Shown here one piece after another: positions 44,837 to 57,949 of a stretch of DNA of 64,000 bases. The first letter of the stretch is position 1. Each line of letters begins with the position of its first letter. The translations under genes and the position numbers were made by a program. Source of the stretch: Ampelocalamus luodianensis (Eukaryota > Streptophyta > Magnoliopsida > Poales > Poaceae); contig CM070629.1 of the NCBI GenBank assembly GCA_036346255.1, forward strand, positions 50,218,916 through 50,282,915. The letters run 5' to 3'. The notes beneath the pieces are model-generated. The model searched no databases, was not told the origin of the DNA, and saw nothing but the letters and a program-made list of their open reading frames with translations.

Positions 44837-47320
44837 GTAGATGATTTCTCTTGGTATTCTTGTGTATATTTTCTGGTTTCTAAGGATGAGGCATTTGGCT
44901 GCTTTAGAGAGTTGGTCCTTAGACTAGCAGTTGACCTCCCAGGAGCCTTGATAACCATTAGGAGTGACAATGGCACAGAATTCAAGAACCCATCTTTTGC
45001 TACTTTCTACACTGAGAAAGGACTAGAGCACCAGTTCTCTTCACCCAGAGTTCCCCAACAGAATGGGGTTGTAGAAAAGAAGAATAAAACCCTTGTAGAG
45101 ATAGCTAGGACCATGCTAGATGAGCATAGCACACTAGGAGGTTTCGGGTTGAGGCGATCTCTACTGTTTGCTATGTGTCTAATAGGGTTTTCTTGAGATC
45201 AGTCATAGGCAAGACTTCCTTTGAGGTTAGATTTGGTCATAGGCCTAGAGTCTCTCATTTCAAGATATTTGGTTGCAAGTGCTTCATTCTTAAACATGGC
45301 AACTTGGATACATTTGAATCTAGATGTTATGATGGTATTTTCCTTGGATATCCTGCCCATTCTTGTGGCTATCGTGTATTTAATTTGGATACTAACAAAA
45401 TTGTTGAGACTTCTGAAGTCACTTTTGATGAGGCTAGTCCTAGTACTAGACCCGACGGTGCAGGTACATAGGTTCATGGTGATCGAGGGAGTATGTTCAT
45501 CGACAATGACTCTGACATAGAGGATGAGGACCCAATCCATTCTCTAGTCACTCCTAAGATGGTTGGAGAGCCTACTTCTACTTCTCCAACTTCACCGGCG
45601 CTTCGAGTGGCTCTGCTTCTATCTCCACAACCCATGAGGTAGAGGCCACATTTGCACCATGACCTCCTCTTCATATTCAGCGACGACACCCTCTAGAGCA
45701 GATGATTAGGGATCTTCATGAGCGAGTTACTCACACCAGGTTTATCTCTCCAGTTCTCATGCTCATTCTACTTTGTCGCGTCTTTTGAACCCCGAGATGT
45801 CACACATGCTTTATCTGAGTCCTCTTGGGTCAATGCCATGCATAAAGAGCTTGAAAATTTTAAAAGAAATCAAGTCTAGACCTTAGTTGAACCTCCACCT
45901 AATCACAATGTAATTGGAACAAAATGGATTTTTAAGAATTAAGCAAAGTGAGGATGGGTCAGTAGTTCGCAACAAGGTTAGGCTTGTTGCTCAAGGTTAT
46001 TCCAGTTAGAGGGCTTAGACTTTAAAGAGACCTTTGCTCCTATAGCTAGACTAGAAGCCATTGGCATATTGCAAGCTTTCGCGGTGTCTAAGGGCTTTAA
46101 GCTATTTCAAATGGATGTCAAGAGTGCTTTCCTTAATGGTTTCATAGAAGAAGAGGTATGTGTCACGCAACCCCCTGGTTTTGAAAATCACAGGTTCTCA
46201 AACCATGTGTGTAAGTTCTCCAAGGCCTTGTATGGATTGAAGTAAGCCCCTAGAGCTTGGTATGATAGGCTTAAAAGTTTCTTGCTTAAGAATGATTTCA
46301 AAATAGGAATGGTATATAAAACTTTGTTCACTCTCAGGCATGGCAGTGACTTCTTACTTGTTCATATTCATGTGGATAACATCATATTCGGTGGTTCTTC
46401 TCATGTTTTGGTGTCCATATTTTCAGATTCTATGAGCAAAGAATTCAAAATGAGTATGATAGGCGAGCTGACCTTCTTCCTTAGTCTTCAAGTCAAGCAA
46501 CTGAATGAAGGGACCTTCATTCATTAAAGCAAGTACACAAAGGATCTTCTTCATCGTTTCGAATGAGAAGCAGCAAGCCTATGTCTACTCCCATTGCTAC
46601 TTCTATCGTGTTGGATCCTGATGAGGATGGAAAGCCTATGGACCAGAAGGAGTACCGCAGTATAATCGGCTCCCTCCTCTACCTCACGGCATCGAGGCTG
46701 GACATACAGTTTGTTGTGTGTTTGTGCGCTCGATTTCAAGCTTCCCCTCGTGCCTCACATCGTCAAGCAGTGCATCGCATCTTCAGGAACCTTCAGGATA
46801 CTCTTGGCTTTGGACTATAGTATTCTTCTGATTCTGCTCTCTCCATTCGGACTTTTTCTGATGCTGATTTTGCGGGGTGTAGAGTGGATAGGAAGAGTAT
46901 TTCCGGCACTTATCACTTCTTAAGCACATCTCTTATCTCTTGGTCATTTAGGAAGCAATCCTCTGTTGCACAGTCCACAGCCGAGCCAGAGTCTATAGTT
47001 GCAGCTAGTAGTTGCTCTCAGGTTCTCTGGATCTTGTCTACTCTACAAGACTATGGGTTGTCTTTAGATAGTTCTCTTTTTTTCTATGACAACACTAGTG
47101 CCATAAACATTGTCAAAAACCCAGTGCAACACTCTAGGACCAAGCACATTGACATTAGATAGCATTTCCTTAAAGACCATGTAGAGAAGGGTGATGTTGT
47201 GCTTCACTTTGTAGAGTCCGAGCAGCAGGTTGTGGATATTTTCACTAAGGCTCTTGATTCCTCTCGTTTTACTTCTTTGCAAGGAGAGTTGGCGGTTATT
47301 AGTCCTCTTGGCTTGTTTTG
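44837..47320 (+). pseudogene. Sirevirus-like integrase C-part, reverse transcriptase and RNase H, broken
   Basis: Integrase resumes as VDDFSWYSCVYFLVSKDEAF at 44837 and keeps IRSDNGTEFKNP and PQQNGVVEKKNKTL (44960-45090). A 45175-45470 frame gives GHRPRVSHFKIFGCKCFIL. Reverse transcriptase at 45800-46530 is frameshifted: FKLFQMDVKSAFLNGF, KALYGLK, and HIHVDN where the catalytic YVDD would be (its second Asp is Asn). RNase H at 46560-47320 includes KSISGTYHFL, SWSFRKQSSVAQSTAEPE, and the closing VDIFTKALDSSRF before the stop near 47320. No envelope-like gene follows. Confidence 0.85.
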
Positions 47321-48332
47321 AGAGGGGTTTGATCTTTTGCATCCATTGTACCATATTGCATTTTAAAATCAATAACTTGCATTGTGATATAAGTACATGT
47401 AGCTTTCACTTTTATCCTTGTGTGACATGATATCTTGCTTTACATCTTGCCATGTCTTGTGATAGTTTGGCAGATTTATCATGTGCTTCTATGTGTAGCT
47501 TAGCTTTTTCCATGCTAGCTCTATTAAATATGAGAAACTTGAATTAAATCTTGACTGGTTGGATCTTATGACTAGTTTTGCTCCGGTGATCCTCTTATGA
47601 TTCATGTCATATCAAATAGGCTAAGTTGAGTCTTGAACCTAAATTGAGCTTTAGATTGAGCGATGCTAGTTCCTTATCGAAGCATGAGTTAGTATTAGCC
47701 TTTTGTTCTTGAACTAAGTCAAGAAAATGAAAAATGATCTCTTTTGTGCGAAAAAAATGATCTCACCAATTCTTTCTCATAAGACGACTTGCCACTACAC
47801 TAGACATGAACTCAGGGGAGTTTTGGATGATCTATACCACTCTCTTAAGCTTTTTTCTTGGGATGGTCGCGGCACGACTTGAAATGTAGCACATGGCTAA
47901 GAAAATAAAAAATTGTGAAAAATAGTTAACGCTTAGGAGGCAGTTGTGGATAGCTTCTAGTCCAGGACTTACTTTGCTAAGATAAAACCAAAAATAAATT
48001 TCAGCAAGTGTTGAATGTGCTAAATATGCTTAATTGCAAGTACTTGAACAAAATAATTCAACATTGAACTTTGGAGTTTACCAAGGTCAAATAGAACAAT
48101 TGTTCTTTCATATGAACCTAGAGTGAGATTTCCGACTCTTTTGGTGAACTTGAAGCTTTTTCTGAAATTCCTACCATTTTCAGTAGCTTCAATTCACCTC
48201 TACCTCAATTGGTCACTTTCAGCTCTTTGCATTCCTCTCTTGACTATTTGGAGCTCTATTTGCAATTTCCCCTCTCTATTGTCTAAAACCACCTCCAAAT
48301 TGCATTTTTGAGAAATTGACAATGGGTTCATC
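47321..48332 (+). other. Non-coding 3' internal region of the Sirevirus-like element
   Basis: About 1 kb of AT-rich DNA between the pol stop and the polypurine tract, as is usual for Sireviruses without an env-like gene. No frame of interest. Confidence 0.65.
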
Positions 48333-48343
48333 AAGGGGGAGAT
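48333..48343 (+). promoter_or_regulatory. Polypurine tract of the Sirevirus-like element
   Basis: AAGGGGGAGAT immediately before TGAAGGACC, the LTR start; a signature polypurine tract of this group. Confidence 0.8.
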
Positions 48344-50160
48344 TGAAGGACCATGTGAGAGGGTCCTGGATTATGTTGTGATAAACCATTGCAATTTGGG
48401 AAAGTCGAGAAATTAATTTGCAAATTTATCAAAGTTTATAGGTTGCATAAGACATATTACTGCTAACATGGATCAAATTGTGAAGAACTTATGCCCGAAA
48501 ATGATTTCTTTGTCATTGGATGTGCAGGGTGATTGGAGTCAACCACGGTCAACAGCAAGGATCGGGGCTACACTCATGGAGGAGCCGAGGCCCAGAACGA
48601 TCGAGGATGCCGGTGAGGTGGTGAGCTCAAGCATGGCATGTGAAAGGCGGAAAATAATGAAGGGAGGTTCGAACAGTGGGAGTGCAGCATGTGGCTTGGT
48701 CGGTCCAAGTGAGGCATGGTCTGGTGGAACCAGAACGGGAGAGACCTGCCGACATGTGGCAAGCCAGTGGTGCATCTACACGTGGCAAGCATGGCGATTG
48801 CTTGAAATGGATCTAGAAGGCCGGGTCAAGGAAGGGTATTTTGGTAGTTTTACCAAAATACCATAAACTGCTTCGGAAGAAAACCACAGCGCTTGAGCGG
48901 AGTTTGAGAAGGCGGTTTAGGTCATGAAGAAGCTGGTATGATCAGGTTGGATCAAGGCTAAGAACTTAGCGGATTCGGGCTTATGTGCGCTGAAAACCGT
49001 GCATAAGAGTGTGAGTTAAAACCCGTGTGTGGGGGTTATCGGGTTTTCGCTATTATGTTAAGTGGATAGTATCCACTAAGGGTTGGGTGTGGTTGGTTAG
49101 CCCATCTATTTAAAGGGTTGGGATGGAGACATGTGGTCATCCATCCAACCATCCTCTCTTGAAACCATGGGTTCATGAATTCTAGGGTTAGGATTTGAGA
49201 GAAGTGGAGTGCTTGTGGTGTGCTCTTTGTCCTCCAAGTTGGAGTGGTTGTAAATCTTTCCTCCTCAAATAGCAATACATCAATCTTTCTTCATCTCTAT
49301 GAATCTCTATTGTGTTGATTGATTTGCTCTTGATTTGATTGATTTTTCCCTCTTCTCTTCCCTCTTCTTGATCTTGTTGTGTCAAGGACATATAAGAGAT
49401 GGAGATAACCTCTGAAAATCAATCTCCACCCATCTAGGCACTTTGATGGGAAGTTCATGAAGAAACCCGGTTTTGGCATGATTTTGGCCTCATCAAGTGA
49501 TTTCGTGATCCAAGGGTTTTTGCCTTGATTTCTTCGGTGTTATAGCTTGCTATGACATGTGGGAATACATCTAAAGTCATCTTGGCCATCATTCACCCAC
49601 GAGCAAGTCATATTCACTGTTCTTAGTTTTTGACTGTTTTTTGTGCAATCTGCCTTCAAATGAAAAAGGTCAGAACTTTGCAACGATTTTCTTGATTGTT
49701 GATTGGAATAGGTTTTGACATCTTAGAGAAGGTGCATAACAAATTTCAAGTCATTTGAAGCTTTTGTTTGAGAGTTAGCTCATTTTTGGTTTTGATCCAG
49801 TTTTGGTGCAGCAGAGCTTCTCGAACCAAAAGATCCAAATTCTCTCAAGTCCTTTCAGATTTTTTTATTGGGATAGGTTCCTAAGGTCATGATCTAGCTT
49901 TGGGTTAAGTTTCAAGCCATTTGGACTTGTGGATCAAAAGTTTCGTTGTTTTTCGGATCTGAAATAGTGCTGAAACTAAACTGTTCAGTTCTGTTTTTAT
50001 TGTTTATTTCTTGAAAATATTGTAGCAGTGTGATTTCCTTTGGATTCATGGCTTTATGAACTTCATAGCTTTTCATAGCTATTGAAGTGAAGAATTGACG
50101 AATACTAAGGGGAAAATTGAAGGCACCATTCATCCCCTCTGGTGCCATACCGGTCCAACA
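48344..50160 (+). repeat. 3' LTR of the Sirevirus-like element (about 1.8 kb)
   Basis: Starts TGAAGGACCATGTG and ends ...CATCCCCTCTGGTGCC...CCAACA at 50160, after which the sequence soon joins a repeat also found at 26881. No partner LTR is present, so the right end is an estimate. A TATA box is not certain (a candidate is near 49107, TTTAAAGG). Confidence 0.68.
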
Positions 50161-50228
50161 ACGGATTTGAGGGAGAAAGAGAGGCAACAATGACACCGGG
50201 TGGCTTTGGCTTGATACTGGACAAATCG

Positions 50229-50420
50229 GCGGCAATAAGGCTATGTTTGGTATTACGATGGATTATTATAATCTCATTTAGCTGCTTTTCATACCTTGGT
50301 GTTTGACTAACCGTCGTTTTCTTAATCAAGTTGCAAACGAATGTATTATTGTGCTCTGAAACATATATACGAGATGAAACGTAACTTTAATCTTATTAAC
50401 TAAATATAGTATATAAGAAA
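50229..50420. repeat. Segment C: copy of 26889-26942 plus 27190-27345 (SINE-free)
   Basis: Matches segment B but without the SINE, and so represents the empty site. Confidence 0.8.
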
Positions 50421-50869
50421 ATTTGAAGTAGAGAATACAATATCGGTTGCGCAATTTGGAACATGTGTTCGGTGCGTAAGAACACAAACAGTCCCTTTCG
50501 GAGCGAAATAAAAAAAAATATGTATATATAGGTTTAGAGTTGTCATGCGCGTTGTTGTCCCGGCTGTATTATTTAAGATTCCTTCAGTGATTAAGTCCTT
50601 AACTACAGTGTCAATGTTCAATCCTTGCGTGGAGAAAATCACCGTTTCCATCAACTGCGAGTCTGCGAGGATGTTAGGCCTGGGGAGGTGGAGGAAGCGG
50701 AAGCGGCTCTGAGGTTCGCAGTCAACATCCATCCCAACTATCCCACACTTGAAATCATGAGATACACCGAAGATAAAATGATGCTATCCGACCAACACCA
50801 ACAGGTCTCCCTCTGATCTATTTCTAATCCTTACTGGATTAACAATCCCCATCCCATCCCTTACTACGT
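50421..50869. other. Intergenic sequence without recognisable gene
   Basis: Frames of 63-110 codons on opposite strands around 50400-50816 have no family resemblance. Confidence 0.45.
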
Positions 50870-51020
50870 ACATGTACCTCTACTACGAGAGCAGTGCAGA
50901 GCAACGCAAGCCGCAAGATGGTGTGGTTGGTACCAGAATGACATATGTTAATCCTAGGCTAATCTTTATTAGTTGGAAGCAACTACATTATCTCATCTTT
51001 CCATTACAGAGCAAACAAAC
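50870..51020. repeat. Segment C2: copy of 63843-64000
   Basis: Shares GAGCAGTGCAGAGC, ATATGTTAATCCTA, TTTATTAGTTGGAAGCAACT and CAGAGCAAACAAACAAATAA with the end of the window, with few differences. The other copy runs off the window, so extent is unknown. Confidence 0.8.
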
Positions 51021-53474
51021 AAATAACCAAGCATATGCAAGGTCAGCAGGGCTCACTGCTAGTCAGCCAAAAACCATTTTCGATTTCCAACGTCCCACAG
51101 GTTTCTTCTTGAGGCTACTCACGATCGGCTCCTGTTAGTTCACGGGCCGTTGTCTGCTCAAAAATAATAAACCACGAGTTAACAGATCATCCGCCTTACT
51201 GAAAGAAAGGCGCACTGCTATTGTACTATGCATTCTTCCCATAATTGTGAAACTAAAAGATGTTAAAGTATCAGCAGATTGTGCACCATTCCTCAAAGGC
51301 TTACGCTTCTAGGAGAATTGGTTTGGTTGGTGCATGAAACCCGATTAAAGGAATGGTTCTAACTTGTCTACGCAAAGGAATGGTCCATGTTGCACTGTAG
51401 CGATCCTTAGTGAGGAGGTGCTCACTGCTCAAAACATCAAATGCAGAGCATCGTTGTGACCTCTAATTCTGCATGATAGTGGTCTATTTTGCCTTGTTCG
51501 TGATCAATTATTTGACGTCCATTGAAAACTCTTTTGCTATGTCGCTGTCGAATAGGGGGTCAGCAGTACGTTTATGTCCGGATCGTCACGTCAAGAAGGA
51601 ATCTTCCTACTAAAGGACTAAGTTCGTTCGGGTTGCAGTTCAATGTGTTTTTGGCATTTGCGAGCTATACTTAAAACAAATATGAGAGAAACAAAAAAGA
51701 AGTACAATTTTTCGAAAGGCTGAAAACTACTTCGCAACAGGAAGGCACGGCAACAGCTTTTTTCTTATGCTTACGTGCGATAGATTGATAATAGCTAAGC
51801 AAATTTTGTGAATCGTCATATATAGTTTAATTCTCTCTCTCTCTTCTTCTTCTTCTTCTTTGCCAGGAAATAGTTTAACGCGATGTAGCTAATTATGTTA
51901 GCTAGCCTCACTCGGCTGCATATCACAGCCATGTCAAATGAAACCATCCATTTTTATCTACAAAAATGTCATCCAAATCGCCCTGGATTCAGAGTCGTGT
52001 CCTGATGGCTTCAGAGTTGGGAACTTTGGATCGCACATTCCAAACAATAAGAGAACAGACAGCCAAAATCTGACGTACTGGTGAAATATTCTTTTTTACA
52101 GCACCACACACTGATCGAGCCATTGATGTGTTGTTGTAGAGCTGAGCGCCACCTGCATGCAGTGGAAATCGGAATCCCATCTTCTAAACCTCGGTGGCCT
52201 GCAAAGACGGCCACCGCGCCGAGATAAGGTGCAGCAGCACTTGCTGACTTTTGGTCTTAACGAGATCTGACTTTAGTCTTAGCTTACGGTGGAGAACAGG
52301 ATTAGCCACCAAACCAGTGTGGGAGCATGTCTAGGAGAGTTCAGTAATGATTTTGTGTACACTAATTATGTCCATGACGAGCTTCAGACTCTAGTCGGTG
52401 ATACTTTAGAGATCGCTACAATCCTCTACAACTCACATTTATTTTTACATCTAGGATTTTTCCCTCTTCAGTCTACATTAAAGAAGAAACCGTGTGAGAC
52501 ACCAACGAGAGCCAGTGCTCGATCGGGTGGGCGGGTGGGCTGGGTGCCTCAAACACCCTGTAGCTAACTGAGCCCCAGCTCAGTTCTCTACAACTCACAA
52601 TTTTGACCATTCCTTTTTGGTGCTAGTCCTGCTATCCCTACGTAACCTCTTGTACAAGTAACAAATGGGTGGCTATGATCGTTGGCTACCGTACCATCAA
52701 CAAGTGTTTCATCATCAATCGAACGGTCGAGATTTCACCTGAACATAGTATTTCAATCACTCCCAGTTGGCAAGACACCAGGGCAACAAGTGCTCCGTTG
52801 AAACTTCAAAGGACAGACAAAGGGAACCATCGGACAGGCATGACTTCACTTGCATGGCCACCATCTTTCGGTAAGTAGTGCTCCCCTCCTAGTTTGCCTT
52901 GCAAGCAATGTTGCACTTTGCCTGCCTTTTTCCATGAATGGTATCTCAATAAGAGGTCAAACAGATGAAAAGAGCATAAACCCACAAGAATAACAATTGT
53001 ACTGCAAGATAGCAAAACCAGTTACTAAATCATTTGGTATGCATTAAATCCAGATCCACTGTGGAGTTCAATGTTTTGACATGACTTTCATACAGCATAT
53101 TTTTAGCGGCATCTTTTAAAAAAAGAAAAGAGAAACTGACTCATATTGACTGACTTTATCTAACCTAACTGCTCTGCAACCTATGGCTAAAAGCTACCTG
53201 ATATATTAGAATGTGTATCGAGTATCCATCACTCAGACGAAATTTGTGGCTGGATAATTTTTAAACAAAATATAAGCAAGTTACATTTGATATCCTAATC
53301 AATGTTCCAAATCACACATCAGTCACAAGTTGTAAATCCCAAATGATATCAAAACCAATTTTCTTGCAATTTAACAGTACACCAGTTTCCTAGAAATGCA
53401 AATAAGGTGAAGAGTAGCAAAAACGCATACTTACATAAGCCTCTTGTACATATCCACAACTTTTGATCCGGTTC
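51021..53474. other. Intergenic sequence; microsatellite at 51832-51861, otherwise nothing recognised
   Basis: (CT)n followed by (CTT)n at 51832-51861. The frame at 52289-52567 (92 codons) has no family resemblance. Composition is AT-rich without LTR or TIR signatures. Confidence 0.5.
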
Positions 53475-53621
53475 TGTAAACTTTTGTGGAATAATTATGT
53501 GTCTCCTGTAGGATCCTCACACCCTTTATTTATAATCTAAACATTAAATCCGATTCTAACACAAGATTAAATCCGACTCTAATACAGCTCTTTGCTAGAT
53601 CCTAATACTAACTCACCAACA
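53475..53621 (-). repeat. 3' LTR of copia element 3
   Basis: 147 bp; about 21 bp longer than the other LTR because a 21 bp unit (ATTAAATCCGAYTCTAA...) is doubled at 53545-53585. The purine-rich GGCCCGGAG on the minus strand next to it is the likely polypurine tract. Confidence 0.82.
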
Positions 53622-53639
53622 CTCCGGGCCGAATATATC

Positions 53640-56600
53640 AATCATGTTCATCTTGTCACATATTGTAGCACATTCGCTAGGACCTAACCATTTAGTGAAA
53701 TAGTCAACCACCTGTTCACCGGTCTTGACATACTCCAACTTCATCATCCTACCATGAAGCTTTTCCTCGATGAAAACCTATCAATCTCAACGTGCTTAGT
53801 ACGAGCATGCTGTACTGGATTGTTAGCAATATTGATTGCAGATTTATTGTCGCAATGCAACACCAAGAGATTATTCCTTCATACCCAAAGCTCGGGAAAA
53901 AACTCTTTATCCATATCATTTCACTCACACTCAACACCATTACTCAGTACTCTGCCTCTACAGTAGACCGAGCCACAACCTCCTGCCTTTTGCCCCTCCA
54001 CGACACAAGGTTACCTCCCACAAATGTGCAATATCCAGAGGTAGGCCTCCTGTCATCCACATTGCTCGTCCAATCAGCATCGCAATACCCTTGCACATTC
54101 AGGTATTGATTGTTTCTGAACCAAAGGCATTTTCCAAGGCTACTCTTCAAATACCGTAGGATTCAATAGACAACATCCATGTATCTTGTTCTTGGATCAT
54201 GCATATATCGACTATCCACACTCATTGCATATGAAATAACAGATCTTGTATGGCACAAATAGATGAGACGTCCAACAAACCTTTGATAAGCTTTCTTGTC
54301 AACTGAATCTCCCAACTTAAAACATAACTTGTGATTCCTATCAATAGGTGAAGCAATAGGGCGACACCCAAACATACTTGTTTCTGCCTGCCGATCAAGG
54401 ACATACTTCCTTTGGGAGAGAACTATACCATTCAAAGAACGGGCAATTTCAATCCCAAGAAAGTGTCGAAGAGTTCCAAGATCTTTCACTTCAAATGCCT
54501 CTCCCAGTCTTTTCTTCAAGGACTTGATTTCCTCGGTATCATCTCCAGTGATCACAATATCATCAACATAGACTGTCAATATGGTGATATGTGATCCTCT
54601 ATGCCTATAAAACATAGTATGATCTCTATTGCACTGATAATAGCCCATATTACAGATTGTACGCCTGAATCTATCAAACCATGTCCTTAGAGATTGCTTC
54701 AGACCATACAAAGACTTCTTAAGTTTACATACCTTCCCATCAGTCTTCCTGTTCTCAAAGCCTGAAAGAATCTCTATGTATACCTTCTCTTGTAAGTCAC
54801 CATGTAGAAAATCATTCTTCACATCCAACTGATGTAGGGGCCATTCGAAGTTGGTTGCACAGGAGATCAATGTTCTTACCGTGCTCATCTTCGCCACTGG
54901 TGCAAAGGACTCATCATAGTCTATCTCATATGTTTGACTATAACCTTTTGCAACCAACCGTGCCTTGTATCTCTCTATCTTTCCTTCAGGAGTTTGCTTA
55001 ATCGTAAACACTCATTTGCATCTTACTACCCTTTTTCCTACTAGAAGTGGAACAAGATCACATGTCTTGTTCTACTGAAGTGCACTAAGCTCCTCCTTCA
55101 TGCCATCCTTTCACTTAGGATCATGCTTAGCAGCTCGCTAATTCTTTGAAACATGCACTATCTAAAGAGATACAATAAATGCTTTGTATGCAGATAAAAT
55201 ATGGGAATATGATATGAAATTTGCAATGTCATGCTCAAAGCGATACCAAACTGGAGGCTTTCCAGTATTAGCTCTAATTTTTCCTACATTGCGTAAGTGG
55301 TAACTCTAGATGTGAGTGATTACAAGGAACATTACCACTCTCCCCAAGGGGGGCAAGGAACTTTATAGAGAGAGACCCGAGGAGAGATTTGGGATTGGAT
55401 CAACTGGCAAGGCCGGCTGTTCAAGCTATGGCTATTTAGGTTGCACCTCTATCGGCTCCGCTGGTGGTTCAGGTGCTGACTGCTTTTCCCTCTACTTCTC
55501 CCCCTATTTCCCAGAGCACCTTCACTTATGAACCTTCAATTTTTTTGGGCTATCACATCTCTTGCATATTCTGTTAGGCTCGGGCATAGAATTATCTCCA
55601 CAATGACTTCTTCTCATTGACTATCACTCTCCTTGTTCTCCCCTCTCGACTGTTATCCTCAGTGATAGGAGAGAACTCTTCCAAAACTGACCAAGAGTAC
55701 CTTTTCTTGTGTAATACGGCTCAAACTCCCAGAATGTCACATCCATATTGACAAACAACCTTCACTTAACTGGTTCCAGCATCTGTAGCCCTTCTGACTT
55801 GATGAATAGCTTATAAAGATACACTTCAATGTCTGCGGATCTAGCTTGCCAACTGTTGGTTGGTGATCCCATACAAAGCACACACAACCAAAAACCTTGG
55901 GAGGCATCTTGAACTCCCGCTAACCCAAAAGTTCAGCTGGAGACTTCATACCAAGTATTCGAGATAGCATGCAATTGATGAGATATGTTGATATCATCAC
56001 TGTCTCACTCCACAATCCCTTTAGAACATTCATCCGAAACATGAGTGAACATGCTAGCTCTAACAAATGTCGATTCTTCCTTTCAACCACTCCATTCTGA
56101 GGTGGGGTTCCTGGACAAGTAATATGATGAAGTATCCCCTCCTCTAAGAGATACACTGCAAACTCCTTGTTAACACACTCAATTCCGTTGTCTGTTTGGA
56201 GAATCCGAACCTTTGCATCAAACTGAGTAGCAACCATCCTATGAAAATCCTGAAAATACCGAAGGACCTCACTCTTGTGCTTCATCATATAAATCTAAGT
56301 CATATGAGTATAGCAATCAATAAATATGACAAACCACTTAAAACCACTCACAGAAGTAACTGAGCACGGACCCCAAACATTAGAATGTATTAATATAAAT
56401 GGTTCATAACTCTAAAGTCCAATACTACTATATGTAGACCGTGTATGGTTTCCAAACTCACAGGCATCACACACAAGTTTACTCTTGTCTACTTTATTAA
56501 ACAAATCAAGGTGTAACTGACTTAAACTCTCACATGGCGGATGTCCCAAGCGACGATGATGTAACAAAACTTCTCCATCAACTCCTACAGCAACAGCCAA

Positions 56601-57760
56601 TGCCACATCAACCTGATCAATGTACCACAGCCCATTATGCCGTATTCCAGTTCCAATCCTCTTCCCAGTTCTCTTCTATTGGAATAAACACAAAATTTCA
56701 TCAAATGTGATAGTGCATTTGAATTAGTCAATGATAGAATTAACTGAAAGAAGATTGACTGAAAAAGATGGAACATGCAAAACGGAGGATAAAGCAATGG
56801 ATGGTGTGCACTTTACAGATCCTACACCCTGGATAAACTGGGAGGTTCTATTAGCTATTTGGACAATTTTAGAATGAGTATATGAGATGTAAGATGCAAA
56901 TGCACTAAGTGAACCCGTGACATGCTTGGATGCCCCTGAATCTATGATCGAATCAATATAAGAGTGCTTATATGTGGATGCAAGTGCATGTGTCTGACTA
57001 CCTTCGCCCACGTGGGCGTACTTGGCAAAGTTACCAAAGAAAGTGAAATCATGAGAAGTCTCCAATACCTTTCCCTGCTGCCACTTCTCCCACTGCATAG
57101 CTTGCTCGTTTATTAGAGTAAAAGATCCGCTCTCCTCTGTTAGGGTCATATTAGCCCTGGTGCTAGTGTAAGATGCAAATGTACTAAGTGAACTCGTAAC
57201 ATGCTTGAATGCCCTTGAATCTATGATCCAATCAATATGAGAGTGCTTATATATGGATGCAAGTGCATGTGTCTGACTACCTTCTCTCACGTGGGTGTAG
57301 TTGGCAAAGTTACCAAAGGAGGTGAAATCATGAGAAGTCTCCAATGCCTTTCCCTACTGCCACTTCTCCCATAGCATAGCTTGCTCGCTTGTTAGAGTAA
57401 CAGATGTGCTCTCCTCTGTTAGGGCCATATTAGCCCTAGGGCCAACTCAGCCCCTTCCTCGTCCTCCATAATCTCCACCTCCTCCTCCACGACCTCCACC
57501 TTGGCCTCTGTAATCTCTACTTTGGCCTCCACGACCACCACGACCTCCACCTCGGCCTTCATATCGTGGAGAAGGACAAGCACGACTCAGATGTCCACTC
57601 ACACCACAGTTGTAGCACACTTCCTATCATCAGGTATGCCATATGCAGACCTAATAGGGTTGTTGTTCCCTACTACTTGTAGTCGAATCTCCTCTTGTAC
57701 CATAACTAAAATAACCTCCTCTATAGTAGGCTAGTTTGCCAAATGAAATATGGCAGCCCT
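53640..57760 (-). pseudogene. Copia element 3 gag C-part, protease, integrase, reverse transcriptase and RNase H
   Basis: From high to low coordinates. The zinc knuckle CYNCGVSGHLSRAC (about 57610) is followed by an RGG-rich tail. The protease region 57344-56724 has the active-site segment twice (IIDSRAFKHVT and IIDSGASKHVT). GAG-pre-integrase LLHHRRLGHPPCESLS is at about 56550. Integrase 56288-55920 includes VRILQTDNG, where the usual T-E is I-E, and NGVVERKNRHLLELA. Reverse transcriptase 55011-54163 is a 282-codon uninterrupted frame with DESFAPVAKM, HQLDVKNDFLHGDLQEKVYI, YGLKQ and YVDDIVITGDD. RNase H is at 54150-53640 (GYCDADWTSN, RRPTSGYCTFVGGNLVSW). Stops separate the blocks, but this is the best preserved reverse transcriptase in the window. 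Confidence 0.88.
56889..57446 (-). repeat. In-frame tandem duplication of the protease region, two units of 279 bp
   Basis: Units 57446-57168 and 57167-56889 (minus strand order) are about 90% alike by eye and both encode the stretch from HDFTSFGNFA-like text through DS(R/G)..KHVT to FASY. 279 bp is 93 codons, so the frame is kept. The first unit has Asp-Ser-Arg and the second Asp-Ser-Gly, the functional form. Confidence 0.88.
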
Positions 57761-57949
57761 CCTACTCTTAAACTTTGGGTTTAGCCCCTTCAGAAAATGT
57801 GTAACCTGTCTGCATTGTAGTCACACCCTGCCAACCTCTATATCACTAGCACATGCTAACTGCAGTAGATTTTAGTGATCTAAATCTACCCATAGATATT
57901 GCAGTTTACTAGCATACTCCTGAACGGTATTCTCATCCTGTTGCAGGGC
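57761..57949 (-). pseudogene. Copia element 3 gag, middle part
   Basis: Minus strand gives ALQQDENTVQEYASKLQYLW then, after a stop, HFLKGLNPKF; continues the gag broken off at 60993. AGGGC at 57945-57949 is the target duplication of the solo LTR. Confidence 0.75.

Larger units (their letters stand above)
28990..50160 (+). mobile_element. Sirevirus-like Ty1/copia element, 5'-truncated, carrying a nested CACTA and gypsy element
   Basis: Copia order gag (28990-31200), protease and integrase (31550-32213 and 44837-45480), reverse transcriptase (45800-46530), RNase H (46560-47320). A long non-coding stretch follows, then a polypurine tract AAGGGGGAGAT (48333-48343) and a 1.8 kb LTR (48344-50160). 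The extended gag with repeated cysteine-serine and coiled-coil-like text, and this polypurine tract followed by TGAAGGACC, are Sirevirus-like. The 5' LTR and primer site are missing. Left sequence joins at a repeated GTTTAAATAATATTAATTT (28912 and 28994), so a deletion between short direct repeats may explain the loss. Coding sequence resumes exactly across the CACTA insertion. Confidence 0.82.
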
